Below are positions 24,261 through 32,300 of a stretch of DNA of 42,325 nt, piece after piece. Each line of letters begins with the position of its first letter. Positions within the stretch are counted from its first letter, which is position 1. The notes beneath the pieces were generated by a model. It was not told where the DNA came from, did no database searches, and saw only the letters and a program-made list of their open reading frames with translations. The translations under genes were made by a program, and so were the position numbers. The DNA is from CAZKEG01 sp964601575 (GTDB taxonomy: Bacteria > Desulfobacterota > Thermodesulfobacteria > Thermodesulfobacteriales > Thermodesulfatatoraceae). The DNA lies in assembly GCA_964601575.1 (NCBI GenBank), contig CAZROA010000101.1:1-42325 (forward strand), given 5' to 3'.

Positions 24261-24901
24261 TTCTTTTGAAATTCCAAGGTGATAGTCTGTGGCTTAAGCG
24301 TAACTCCACCGTAAGGAGAAAGTAGTTCAGAGGCTATTTCAAAAAACGGATTATCAAGAGAAAGTTCGACACCGGTCATAGAAATAGTGGCCTTCGGGCC
24401 CTGGGGCTGTTTTTCGGTGGTTACCCGGAGACTACCCCGATTTTCGGAAAGGGCTGGAACAAATCCCCAAAAAAGGGCGCAGAGGCCTTGGTTTATCGCT
24501 GCCGGAGAGGCATAAAAGAGAAGGGGCTCGGGGCTTAGGTCAAGCTCTTTAGAGACCTCGTGCTTAAAGACCAGGTCACCTTCCCAGAAGACTAACTCCT
24601 TTTGAAGGACCTCATTAAGGTCTAAGGTGGTAGGGAGTTCTTCGGTCACTTCGCTTATTGAGGCCAAAAGGGCCCGTAGTCTTTCTACCTGACCGGCAAT
24701 CTGGTCTAGTTTTTTTTGTTGGTCCTGGATAAAGGCCACCGTCCTGGCAGGATCAGCCTCGGGTATCCGTTCAAAAAGGGTCTTCATTAATTCTACTTGC
24801 ATAGACAAGATTTGAAGAGGACCACTCATATTATGGACATGACCTTGCACCAAAAAACCACAAGCCGCCTTACGCAATAGATCCCGACACAGATCTTCCA
24901 T
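24257..24901 (-). CDS. Histidine-kinase-like protein with degenerate ATPase domain
   Basis: 214 residues, soluble, with no sensor domain. Residues 15-35 resemble a DHp H-box: GHVHNMSGPLQIL with His23 at the acceptor position, but Asn replaces the usual acidic residue after the His. A long helical segment (about 40-85) would complete the DHp hairpin. The C-terminal ~120 residues look like a GHKL ATPase fold remnant: the N-box region (AAINQGLCALFWGF) lacks the Asn pattern, and no DxGxG or GxGLG glycine motif is visible. This is more like Spo0B/ChpT phosphotransferases than an active kinase. It overlaps the upstream HD-GYP regulator gene by 32 bp and dprA by 4 bp. A partner of the two neighbouring regulators is the likely role. 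Confidence 0.7.
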   Translation of the reverse strand: MEDLCRDLLRKAACGFLVQGHVHNMSGPLQILSMQVELMKTLFERIPEADPARTVAFIQDQQKKLDQIAGQVERLRALLASISEVTEELPTTLDLNEVLQKELVFWEGDLVFKHEVSKELDLSPEPLLFYASPAAINQGLCALFWGFVPALSENRGSLRVTTEKQPQGPKATISMTGVELSLDNPFFEIASELLSPYGGVTLKPQTITLEFQKK

Positions 24902-26357
24902 GATCTAACTCCCTTACAGGGATTTCTTTGGCCCAAAGATCCAAAAAGGCCTGAGCGACATAAGGATCAAATTGTTTACCGGCATTTTCTCTTATCTCTT
25001 TAAGGGCCTCTTCATGAGAAAGCGGCGGGCGATAAGGCCGCCTAGAAGTCATGGCGTCATATGTGTCTGCCACCGCCAATATCCTGGCCAAAAAGGGGAT
25101 CTCTTCCCCGGCCAAACCATCAGGATAGCCCTTCCCGTCCCAACGTTCATGATGATGTTTTATAATCAAAACCTCGTCCTTTAAAAGACCAATGTGCCCC
25201 ACGATCTCCGCCCCGATGATAGGGTGCTTTTTAATAATTTCGTATTCTTCCGGAGTTAGTTTAGCCGGTTTTAACAAGATCTTGTCTTGGATGCCCACTT
25301 TGCCGATGTCGTGTAAGTGCCCAGCGAATCGAAGGCTCTCAATCTCTCCCTCGGAAAGCCCCATGGCCTCAGCCAAACGAATGGCCAAATTGGTTACCCT
25401 CTCAGAGTGTTCTTTGGTGTAAGGGTCTTTGGCTTCCAGGGTCTTTACCAAGGCTCGTAAGGCATCATGGAGATTCAAAAAGATACTTTCGTAAAGGATA
25501 AAATTCTCCGCCAGAGGGGCAGCCCTTTCCAAGATTAAATTGGTCACAAAGAGATCTTCCTGGTGATAAGGCGTCTTTCTGAAGAGGACCAAACCACCAA
25601 AGGTCTCCCCCTTGATCTGAAAGGGGACCGCCAGACTGGATTTATGACCATTTTGAGCCGGAAGGATATACGGAAGATTATCTTTACAGGCCTTGATTAC
25701 TGGATGATCTTCTTTAAGAAGACTCAAAATCGGCGGGGTCCCTGAATAACCTTCCCAAACCGCCGGGAGTAAACAGGCCTTTTTCCAATCGAGTAGGTAA
25801 AAAATGGCCTCTTCCGAAGAGGTAAATTCTCGGCTGAGAGAAACAATTTCTTTATAAAGCTGAGTAACATTTCCACTGGAGGTTAGACGATCGCTGACGG
25901 TAAACAGGATGGTTTGTTCGCGAATCTTTTGTTTTAAAAGACGTACTAAAGAGGCATAACTCTCATCCAGCGGAAGACTTTGTTTGTCTTTTACCTTTTG
26001 AAGGACATTTTTTAATTGTTGAAAGGTAAATGGTTTGATTAGAAAATCGGTAGCTCCGTTGCGTAAGGCCTCTACAGAGAGCTCGATAGAAGGATAACCA
26101 GTCATCAAAATAACAGAAAGATTCTTATATCCAGCCTGCCTGATCATTTTAAGGACTTCAAGCCCGCTTAATCCGGGCATGTTTACATCTAATAATATGG
26201 CATCAATAGGGTATTTATAGAGGATCTCAAGGGCCCGATAACCATCGGAGGCCTCGTAAGCATAAAAACCATCTATGCTGGTAATAACCAGCTTTAGATT
26301 CTCTCTGAGGACGTCGTCGTCATCAACAATTAAGACGTTAAATTTTTCTTCCAACAT
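24870..26357 (-). CDS. Response regulator with REC, GAF-like and HD-GYP domains
   Basis: 495 residues from ATG at 26357; the in-frame TTG at 26366 is less likely. The REC domain covers residues 1-125, with the phospho-acceptor Asp in AILLDVNMPGLSG and the Lys in FLIKPF. A helical linker and a GAF-like domain follow (about 140-290; SSLAVPFQIKGETFGGLVLF). A full HD-GYP domain is C-terminal: HSERVTNLAIRLAE, GHLHDIGKVGI, HHHERWDGKGYPDGLAGEEI, AVADTYDAMTS. HD-GYP proteins hydrolyse cyclic di-GMP, usually lowering biofilm and raising motility. All metal-binding residues appear intact, so it should be active. It sits directly downstream of a second response regulator gene and next to a kinase-like gene. 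Confidence 0.93.
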   Translation of the reverse strand: MLEEKFNVLIVDDDDVLRENLKLVITSIDGFYAYEASDGYRALEILYKYPIDAILLDVNMPGLSGLEVLKMIRQAGYKNLSVILMTGYPSIELSVEALRNGATDFLIKPFTFQQLKNVLQKVKDKQSLPLDESYASLVRLLKQKIREQTILFTVSDRLTSSGNVTQLYKEIVSLSREFTSSEEAIFYLLDWKKACLLPAVWEGYSGTPPILSLLKEDHPVIKACKDNLPYILPAQNGHKSSLAVPFQIKGETFGGLVLFRKTPYHQEDLFVTNLILERAAPLAENFILYESIFLNLHDALRALVKTLEAKDPYTKEHSERVTNLAIRLAEAMGLSEGEIESLRFAGHLHDIGKVGIQDKILLKPAKLTPEEYEIIKKHPIIGAEIVGHIGLLKDEVLIIKHHHERWDGKGYPDGLAGEEIPFLARILAVADTYDAMTSRRPYRPPLSHEEALKEIRENAGKQFDPYVAQAFLDLWAKEIPVRELDHGRSVSGSIA

Positions 26358-26358
26358 G

Positions 26359-26946
26359 TCAATCAATCCGTTCGATCAAGATGCGTTTGAGGGTTTCGTA
26401 TTCTTCTTCCCTTAAGAACCCCTCTTTGCGCAAACGTGCCAGTCTCTCTAACTCGGATAAGAAATCCCGCGGAGAAGAGGCACTGATTTCTGTCTTCTCC
26501 AGTTCTTTCAATTGTCGATAGGCCTTTTTTAAATCTTCCAAAAGACGCTGGTTTTCCCTCTCTAAAAGGACGCGTATACAAGCATTTTCTACGCTTACTT
26601 TGAGTTCTTCGAGGTTAAAGGGCTTTCGTATGTAATCATAGGCCCCTTCTTTTAAGGCCTGGATAGCCGTTTCCAACGAGGCATAACCAGTAATGATGAT
26701 GACCAAGAGATGAGGTTGCAATCTCTTGGCCTCCTTCAAGAGCTCTATCCCGCTCATCTCAGGCATACGAATATCGGTAATCAACAAATCAAATTTCTTT
26801 TCTTTTAAGATCTCTAGGGCCTCGCGACCGTTAGCGGCCAAACGGATTTCACGTGCAGGGGTCTTCAAGGTCTCCCAAAGAAGGGCCCGAAAGGCCTTAT
26901 CATCATCGGCAATGAGAATCTGAATAGGTTCCTTGATCTCTTCCAC
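26359..26946 (-). CDS. Response regulator: REC domain, coiled coil and SHOCT-like tail
   Basis: 195 residues from GTG at 26946. The REC domain spans about residues 8-125, with acidic pocket ADDDKAF, acceptor Asp in LLITDIRMPEMSGIELL, Thr in IITGYAS and Lys in YDYIRKPFNLEEL. A coiled coil covers about 125-155 (LLERENQRLLEDLKKAYRQL). The last ~30 residues, LERLARLRKEGFLREEEYE, resemble a SHOCT domain. No DNA-binding or enzymatic output domain exists, so it probably signals by protein contact or oligomerisation. The TGA stop is separated by a single base from the ATG of the HD-GYP regulator, implying a joint function. Confidence 0.88.
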   Translation of the reverse strand: MEEIKEPIQILIADDDKAFRALLWETLKTPAREIRLAANGREALEILKEKKFDLLITDIRMPEMSGIELLKEAKRLQPHLLVIIITGYASLETAIQALKEGAYDYIRKPFNLEELKVSVENACIRVLLERENQRLLEDLKKAYRQLKELEKTEISASSPRDFLSELERLARLRKEGFLREEEYETLKRILIERID

Positions 26947-26966
26947 CCTAGGCCCTGTCTCCGACT

Positions 26967-27338
26967 CTAGGCCCTCGCCTCAAAAAGGATGCCCAAAAGT
27001 TCATCAAGCTTTTCCTGAAGTTTTAACAACTCCTCCGGAGGAATTTGTCTAATGACCTTGTTAGTCTTCGGATCAACAACCTTCACCACCACCTCTCCGG
27101 TCTCCTTGTGAATACTAAAGACCAAACGCACGTTCAATCTATCTAAAAATTTTTGGACCGCATCCACCACCCCTTCGATTTCTTCTTTCTTCCAAGAAAG
27201 CTCCTTCCCAGACCAGGAACTTGCCTCCGGCATCCCCTTCTTTTCTCGTGTAGGAGAACGATTCATCTCCTGTCGGAGACCTTGGGCCGAGGGGGTAACC
27301 ATCTCACCAATTTTGCTGGAGACTTCATTTACTTGCAT
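26967..27338 (-). CDS. flaG: FlaG family flagellar protein
   Basis: 123 residues from the ATG at 27338 (GGGGGTCGTT before it); an ATG four codons upstream is also possible. The N-terminal half is polar and probably disordered. The C-terminal FlaG domain is typical: VQKFLDRLNVRLVFSIHKE, GEVVVKVVDP, TNKVIRQIPPEELLKLQEKL. FlaG affects flagellar filament length in several bacteria; its exact mechanism is unclear. No filament, motor or chaperone genes other than the small protein upstream are visible, so it is a detached flagellar gene next to signalling genes. Confidence 0.88.
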   Translation of the reverse strand: MQVNEVSSKIGEMVTPSAQGLRQEMNRSPTREKKGMPEASSWSGKELSWKKEEIEGVVDAVQKFLDRLNVRLVFSIHKETGEVVVKVVDPKTNKVIRQIPPEELLKLQEKLDELLGILFEARA

Positions 27339-27352
27339 AACGACCCCCATAA

Positions 27353-27616
27353 CTAATGATACGCCATCTGTTTTAACCTCCCTTGCAAATCTCTTTTCTT
27401 TTGGATAGCCAAACCAGCCAGGGCCTTTTCTTCCGCCAAGGCCTCGCGAACCAAAGGAAGATCATCTGGTGTAAAGGTCATCTGCTTCAAGAATTGAAAC
27501 AATTCTCGTTTCAACTGCAGTAAGGCATTAACCTTTTTGAAATCCTCTGCACTCAAAGCCTCCCGACAGGCGGAATTGAGAGCCTTCAACTGTTGGAATA
27601 ATTCTCTCGTGGTCAC
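27353..27616 (-). CDS. Small helical protein, possibly FliT/FlgN-like chaperone
   Basis: 87 residues from GTG at 27616, chosen because TAAGGAGGT stands 5-6 bases before it. The product is almost entirely alpha-helical, with LFQQLKALNSACREAL, LLQLKRELFQFLKQM and LAGLAIQKKRDLQGRL suggesting a helical hairpin bundle. There is no recognised signature. The size, helical pattern and position before flaG recall FliT or FlgN export chaperones, but this is inferred from context only. The stop lies 14 bp before the flaG start. Confidence 0.65.
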   Translation of the reverse strand: MTTRELFQQLKALNSACREALSAEDFKKVNALLQLKRELFQFLKQMTFTPDDLPLVREALAEEKALAGLAIQKKRDLQGRLKQMAYH

Positions 27617-27769
27617 ACAAACCTCCTTACAAGCAGGGTTCACCTTTATTTTCGGCTAGGCTATATACTGGCTAAAATTTAGATAAAATTAAGCTTTAGA
27701 AGAGAATTAATAGAAAGAATGAGAAAAAATGAGACTTAAATATTCAAAAAATTTTAAAAAGCTTGGTTT
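27617..27769 (-). promoter_or_regulatory. AT-rich promoter-like gap before the flaG operon
   Basis: 153 bp without a gene, much more AT-rich than its neighbours. On the minus strand GCCGAAAA (27656-27649) matches 7 of 8 bases of the FliA -10 element and lies about 33 bases before the GTG at 27616, but there is no good TAAA at the right distance. TATATA just upstream could serve a different sigma factor. It probably holds the operon promoter; the exact elements are uncertain. Confidence 0.35.
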
Positions 27770-28330
27770 TTAAGATATCCCTCTGCGCTTTAAAAACTCT
27801 TCGATGGGGAAGATGGCCTTGAATTCAAGACCTTCTTTTCTGATGGCCTCCTCGCCCCCTTCTCCTCGGTCAACCAGGGTGACCACCGCCACCACTTGAA
27901 GACCTGCTTCTCGCGCCCGCTTCACCGCCTTGAGACTGGACCCCCCGGTAGTCACCACGTCTTCGAGGATGGCACAGCTCATTCCCGCCAAAACACGCCC
28001 TTCAAGCCATTGTTTGGTCCCATGACCTTTGGCCTCTTTGCGTACGATGAACCCTTCAAGCTCCTTTCCCTCCAGACCGGCCTGAAAACACACCGCAGCT
28101 ACTAAGGGATCGGCACCAAGGGTAAGCCCGCCTACGGCTTCCACCCCCAAATCCTTGATCTCCTCCCAAAGGAGTTTCCCTATGAGGGGTAAGGCCTCGG
28201 CGCAGAGGGTGGTCTTTTTACAATCTAGGTAATAAGGGCTCCTCTTCCCAGAGGCCAGAAGAAAGCCTTCTTCCCGGTAAAGAAAGGAACGCTCAAACAG
28301 GAGTTCAAACAGTCGTTGCCTTTCGGACAT
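27770..28330 (-). CDS. pyrE: Orotate phosphoribosyltransferase
   Basis: 186 residues from ATG at 28330, preceded by GAGAAAGAG; longer in-frame extensions run into argB and lack family similarity. The PRPP-binding motif AILEDVVTTGGSSLKAV and the substrate segments SGKRSPYYLDCKKTTL and GGLTLGADPL are present, as is FIVRKEAKGHGTKQWLEG, the catalytic-loop Lys region. It forms orotidine 5'-phosphate from orotate and PRPP in pyrimidine synthesis. The first 26 bp overlap the end of argB, so the pair is coupled, although they belong to different pathways. Confidence 0.95.
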   Translation of the reverse strand: MSERQRLFELLFERSFLYREEGFLLASGKRSPYYLDCKKTTLCAEALPLIGKLLWEEIKDLGVEAVGGLTLGADPLVAAVCFQAGLEGKELEGFIVRKEAKGHGTKQWLEGRVLAGMSCAILEDVVTTGGSSLKAVKRAREAGLQVVAVVTLVDRGEGGEEAIRKEGLEFKAIFPIEEFLKRRGIS

Positions 28331-29219
28331 CTCTTTCTCCCACGATTTCCGTGCCCACCCCGTGGTCGGTAAAAATCTCCAACAAAATGGCATGAGGGAC
28401 GCGACCATCGATAATATGGGCCTTTTTTACCCCAGCTCGAATGGCCTTACGGGCACTTTTAAGTTTGGGGATCATCCCTCCTTTCGCCACACCAGCCTCT
28501 AATAATTGCTCTACCTCTTTTAGATCAATGCTGGTCAATAATTCCCCGGTCTTGTCCTTTACCCCTTCGACATCGGTGAGATAGATCACCTTTTCGGCCT
28601 TAAGGGCCCCGGCAATGGCCCCGGCCACCAAGTCAGCATTGATATTATAAGCCTCACCATTTGGCCCTACCCCCACCGGGGCGATCACCGGCAGAAAATC
28701 CTTGGCCATCAAGACATCAAGTACCTGCGGATTGACCTGTTTTACCTTCCCCACCCGCCCAATATCTATAATCTCTGGAGGGCGATCGTCTCCAGAATAA
28801 CGATAAATTTGCATCTTCTCCGCCACGACCAAGTCACCATCTCGACCGGAAAGACCCACCGCCCGCCCTCCGTGACGATTGATCAAACCAACGATCTCCT
28901 TGTTTACGGTGCCAACCAGGACCATCTCGACCACACTCATGGTGGTCTCATCCGTGACCCTTTGGCCCTCGATAAAGACCGGTTTAACCCCCATCTTCTC
29001 CATGACCTGACTGATCTGTGGCCCGCCACCGTGCACGATTACCGGTCTTAAGCCCACAAATTTCATCAGGACTACATCTTGGGCAAAGGCCTCTTTAAGC
29101 TCAGGATTCACCATTGCGTGCCCACCGTACTTGATGACCACCGTCTTTCCATAGAAATATCGCAGATAAGGAAGGGCTTCGATCAAGACCTTGGCCCGTA
29201 CCTCACGACTGATCTCCAT
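28305..29219 (-). CDS. argB: Acetylglutamate kinase
   Basis: 304 residues of the amino acid kinase fold. Landmarks are VVIKYGGHAM (phosphate-binding Lys and glycines), VIVHGGGPQISQVMEKMG (substrate loop), NINADLVAGAIAGALKAEK and AHIIDGRVPHAILLEIFTD. It phosphorylates N-acetylglutamate, the second step of arginine synthesis by the acetylated route. The N-terminal helix (AKVLIEALPYLRYFYGKT) before the kinase core is the feature seen in arginine-inhibited hexameric enzymes, so feedback control by arginine is likely. The ATG at 29219 follows AGGAGAGGTCAGCC. A sigma-70-type promoter lies just upstream. Confidence 0.95.
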   Translation of the reverse strand: MEISREVRAKVLIEALPYLRYFYGKTVVIKYGGHAMVNPELKEAFAQDVVLMKFVGLRPVIVHGGGPQISQVMEKMGVKPVFIEGQRVTDETTMSVVEMVLVGTVNKEIVGLINRHGGRAVGLSGRDGDLVVAEKMQIYRYSGDDRPPEIIDIGRVGKVKQVNPQVLDVLMAKDFLPVIAPVGVGPNGEAYNINADLVAGAIAGALKAEKVIYLTDVEGVKDKTGELLTSIDLKEVEQLLEAGVAKGGMIPKLKSARKAIRAGVKKAHIIDGRVPHAILLEIFTDHGVGTEIVGERDVRKATTV

Positions 29220-29246
29220 GGCTGACCTCTCCTATTTCCTAAGCCG

Positions 29247-29275
29247 ATTAAAGCCCAAGCTCCTTCTCCAAGCAA
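29247..29275 (-). promoter_or_regulatory. Probable sigma-70-type promoter of argB-pyrE
   Basis: On the minus strand TTGCTT (29275-29270), 17 bases, then TTTAAT (29252-29247), about 28 bases before the argB start. The -10 matches 5 of 6 and the -35 matches 3 of 6 consensus bases. It sits after the rpoC hairpin, where a new transcript would be expected. Confidence 0.45.
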
Positions 29276-29322
29276 CTATTTAATTGATCTGGACAGAATC
29301 GAAGGGGGATTTAATGGAGGGA

Positions 29323-29346
29323 GGAGGCGGCTTTAAAGCCGCCTCC
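29323..29346 (-). terminator. Hairpin at the end of the rpoC operon
   Basis: A perfect 24-base palindrome (GGAGGCGGCTTT and its complement) starts 9 bases after the rpoC stop. It is a strong GC stem, but no T-run follows on the minus strand (CTCCATTAAATC). It may be a terminator or an RNA-stabilising 3' hairpin. Confidence 0.6.
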
Positions 29347-29355
29347 TTTCATCAC

Positions 29356-32300
29356 TTAGGCCGCCTGGGAGGCCGCTTCCTTTTCGGCCTTCATATCATA
29401 GTAGACTCGACCGGTACCTGCCGGTATCAACCGGCCAATGATGATGTTCTCTTTAAGCCCTCGCAGATAATCGACTTTACCAGCCAAAGAGGCCTCGGTG
29501 AGGACCTTAGTCGTTTCCTGGAAGGAGGCCGCGGCAAGGAAGCTCTCTACCGCAAGCGAGGCCTTGGTAATGCCCAGGATGATGGGCTCAGCCACCGCCG
29601 GACGACCGCCTTCAGCCAGTACCCTTTGGTTCTCTTCCTCAAAGCGGATCTTGTCCACCAGTTCACCGATCATGAAATTGGTGTCGCCCACCTCTTTGAT
29701 CTTGACCTTCTTGAGCATCTGTCGCACGATGATCTCGAAGTGTTTGTCGTTGATACGAACACCCTGAAGCCGGTAGACCTCTTGGATCTCTTCCACCAGA
29801 AAGCGGGCAAGCCCCTTCACCCCTCGAACCCTAAGGATATCATGCGGATTGGCTGATCCCTCGATCAAGGGTTCACCGGCACGAATAAAGTCGCCATCAT
29901 GTACAGCGATGTGTTTGCCCTTAGGGATCAAGTATTCTTTAGGTTCACCCACCTCTGGCTGGACGACGATCTTTCTCTTGCCCTTGATCTCCTTATCAAA
30001 ATGGACTATGCCATCAATTTCACTAATAATGGCGTATTCTTTGGGCTTTCTGGCCTCAAAGAGCTCTGCCACCCGCGGTAGACCACCGGTGATGTCCTTG
30101 GTCTTGGTGGTCTCACGCGGAATCTTGGCGATGACATCACCGGCCTTGACGTAATCACCTTCAGCCACGGTAATGATGGCCCCCACCGGTAAGAGATAAC
30201 GAGCATGTCCCTTGCCCTCAATCTTGATGGTCCGTCCGCGTTCGTCTTTGATGGAGATACGCGGACGATAGTCGGTATGTTTGTATTCGCGCACGATGAT
30301 ACTCACCTTACCGGTGATCGGGTCGGTCTTTTCGTCCACGGTAATACCCTCGATGATATCCCCGAACTTCACCTTACCCGAAACTTCGGTAATGATCGGG
30401 GTGGTAAACGGGTCCCACTCAACCAGGAGATCACCGGGGTTCACCTTTTGACCTTCCTCCACCAAGATACGGGCCCCGTAGACCACCGGGTATCGTTCCT
30501 TTTCGCGCCCGTCTTTGGTGATGATGGCAATCTCACCCTGTCGATTCATAGCCACCAGATACCCCTCTTCCCGACGCACCGTACGCAGATTGATGAACTT
30601 CACCATCCCTTGACTCTGGGCCCGGTGTTCACTTTGCTCTGCCGCCCGGCTTGCCGTACCGCCGATGTGGAAGGTCCGCATGGTAAGCTGGGTACCCGGT
30701 TCACCAATGGACTGGGCGGCAATGACTCCTACTGCCTCACCGATCTCCACCATCCGCCCGGTGGCTAGATCGCGACCGTAACATTTGGCACAGACGCCAT
30801 ACGGGCTCTGACAAGTAAGCACCGAACGGATCATCACCTTTTCGATACCAGCATCTCGCATCTTGGCCACGGCCTCTTCGTCGATCTCCTCGTTGGCCTT
30901 AACTAAGACCTCACCGGTCACCGGATCGACCACGTCTTCCAAGGCCACCCGCCCAAGGACACGATCCCACACCGGTTCAATGATCTCACCGCCCTCGATC
31001 AGGTGCCCGACCTCGATTCCGTCGATGGTTCCACAGTCTTCCATAGTGATGGTACAATCCTGGGCCACATCTACCAGACGACGAGTAAGATAACCGGCGT
31101 TGGCCGTTTTAAGCGCCGTATCCGCCAGACCCTTTCGGGCACCGTGGGTCGAGATAAAGTATTCCAGCACCGAAAGACCCTCACGGAAGTTGCTCTTGAT
31201 CGGCGTCTCGATGATCTCCCCCGTGGGCTTGGCCATGAGACCACGCATACCAGCCAACTGCCGGATCTGATCCTTTGAACCACGGGCCCCGGAGTAGGCC
31301 ATGATGTAGACCGGGTTACCACTGGGCCCGATGACCTTCTCTCCATTGGGACCTATATACTCCTTGGTCTCCATCTCCTTGATCATCTCTTCGGTGACCC
31401 TTTCCGTCACCGTGGCCCAGACGTCTACCACCTTGTTGTAACGCTCACCATCGGTAATCAGACCTTCGTGATATTGGTTCCAGATCTCCTGGACCTTGCG
31501 CTCCGCCTCTTCAAGAAGGGTCTTCTTCTTGCTGGGGATATGGAGATTGTCCACGCAGATGGAAAGCGCCGCCCGGGTGGCAAAGGCATAGCCCATGTCT
31601 TTCATCCGGTCGGCGAAGATGACCGTCTTCTTGGCCCCGGCCCGACGATAAGAAAGATCAATGAGTTTCTGTAAGGCCTTCTTGGCCAAAGGCTTGTTGT
31701 ATTCCTCAAACTTGATCTCTTCCGGCACCACGGTAGAAAAGATCACCCGGCCCACCGTGGTCTCTACCAGTTTGCCATTCATACGGACCTTGATCTTGGC
31801 CTGGAGGTCCACCGCCCCTTCTTCATAGGCCAGGATGGCCTCCTCGCGACTGCCGAAGATCTTACCTTCCCCTTTGGCAAAAGGCCGCTCCTGGGTCATA
31901 TAGAAGATCCCAAGCACCATATCTTGAGTAGGATAGACCACCGGGATCCCGTTGGCCGGAAGGAGGATGTTATTGGTCGAGAGCAATAAGACCCGGCACT
32001 CGGTCTGCGCTTCGACCGAAAGCGGGACGTGTACCGCCATCTGGTCACCATCAAAGTCAGCGTTATAGGCCACGCAGACCAAAGGATGGAGCTGGATAGC
32101 CTTGGAGTCGATCAAGATAGGCTCAAAGGCCTGGATACCGAGACGGTGAAGCGTCGGCGCCCGGTTAAGCATAATCGGATGTTCCTTGACGATCTCGTCC
32201 AAGGCATCCCACACCAATGGATCTTCTCGTTCTACCATCTTTTTGGCGCTCTTGATGGTGGTCACATGGCCGTTCTTCTCCAGCCAGTGGTAGATGAAGG

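Noticed and set aside
27649..27690. Full FliA promoter before the flaG operon
   Set aside because: The -10-like GCCGAAAA is good, but no TAAA stands near 15 bases upstream, so I kept only a general promoter-region entry.
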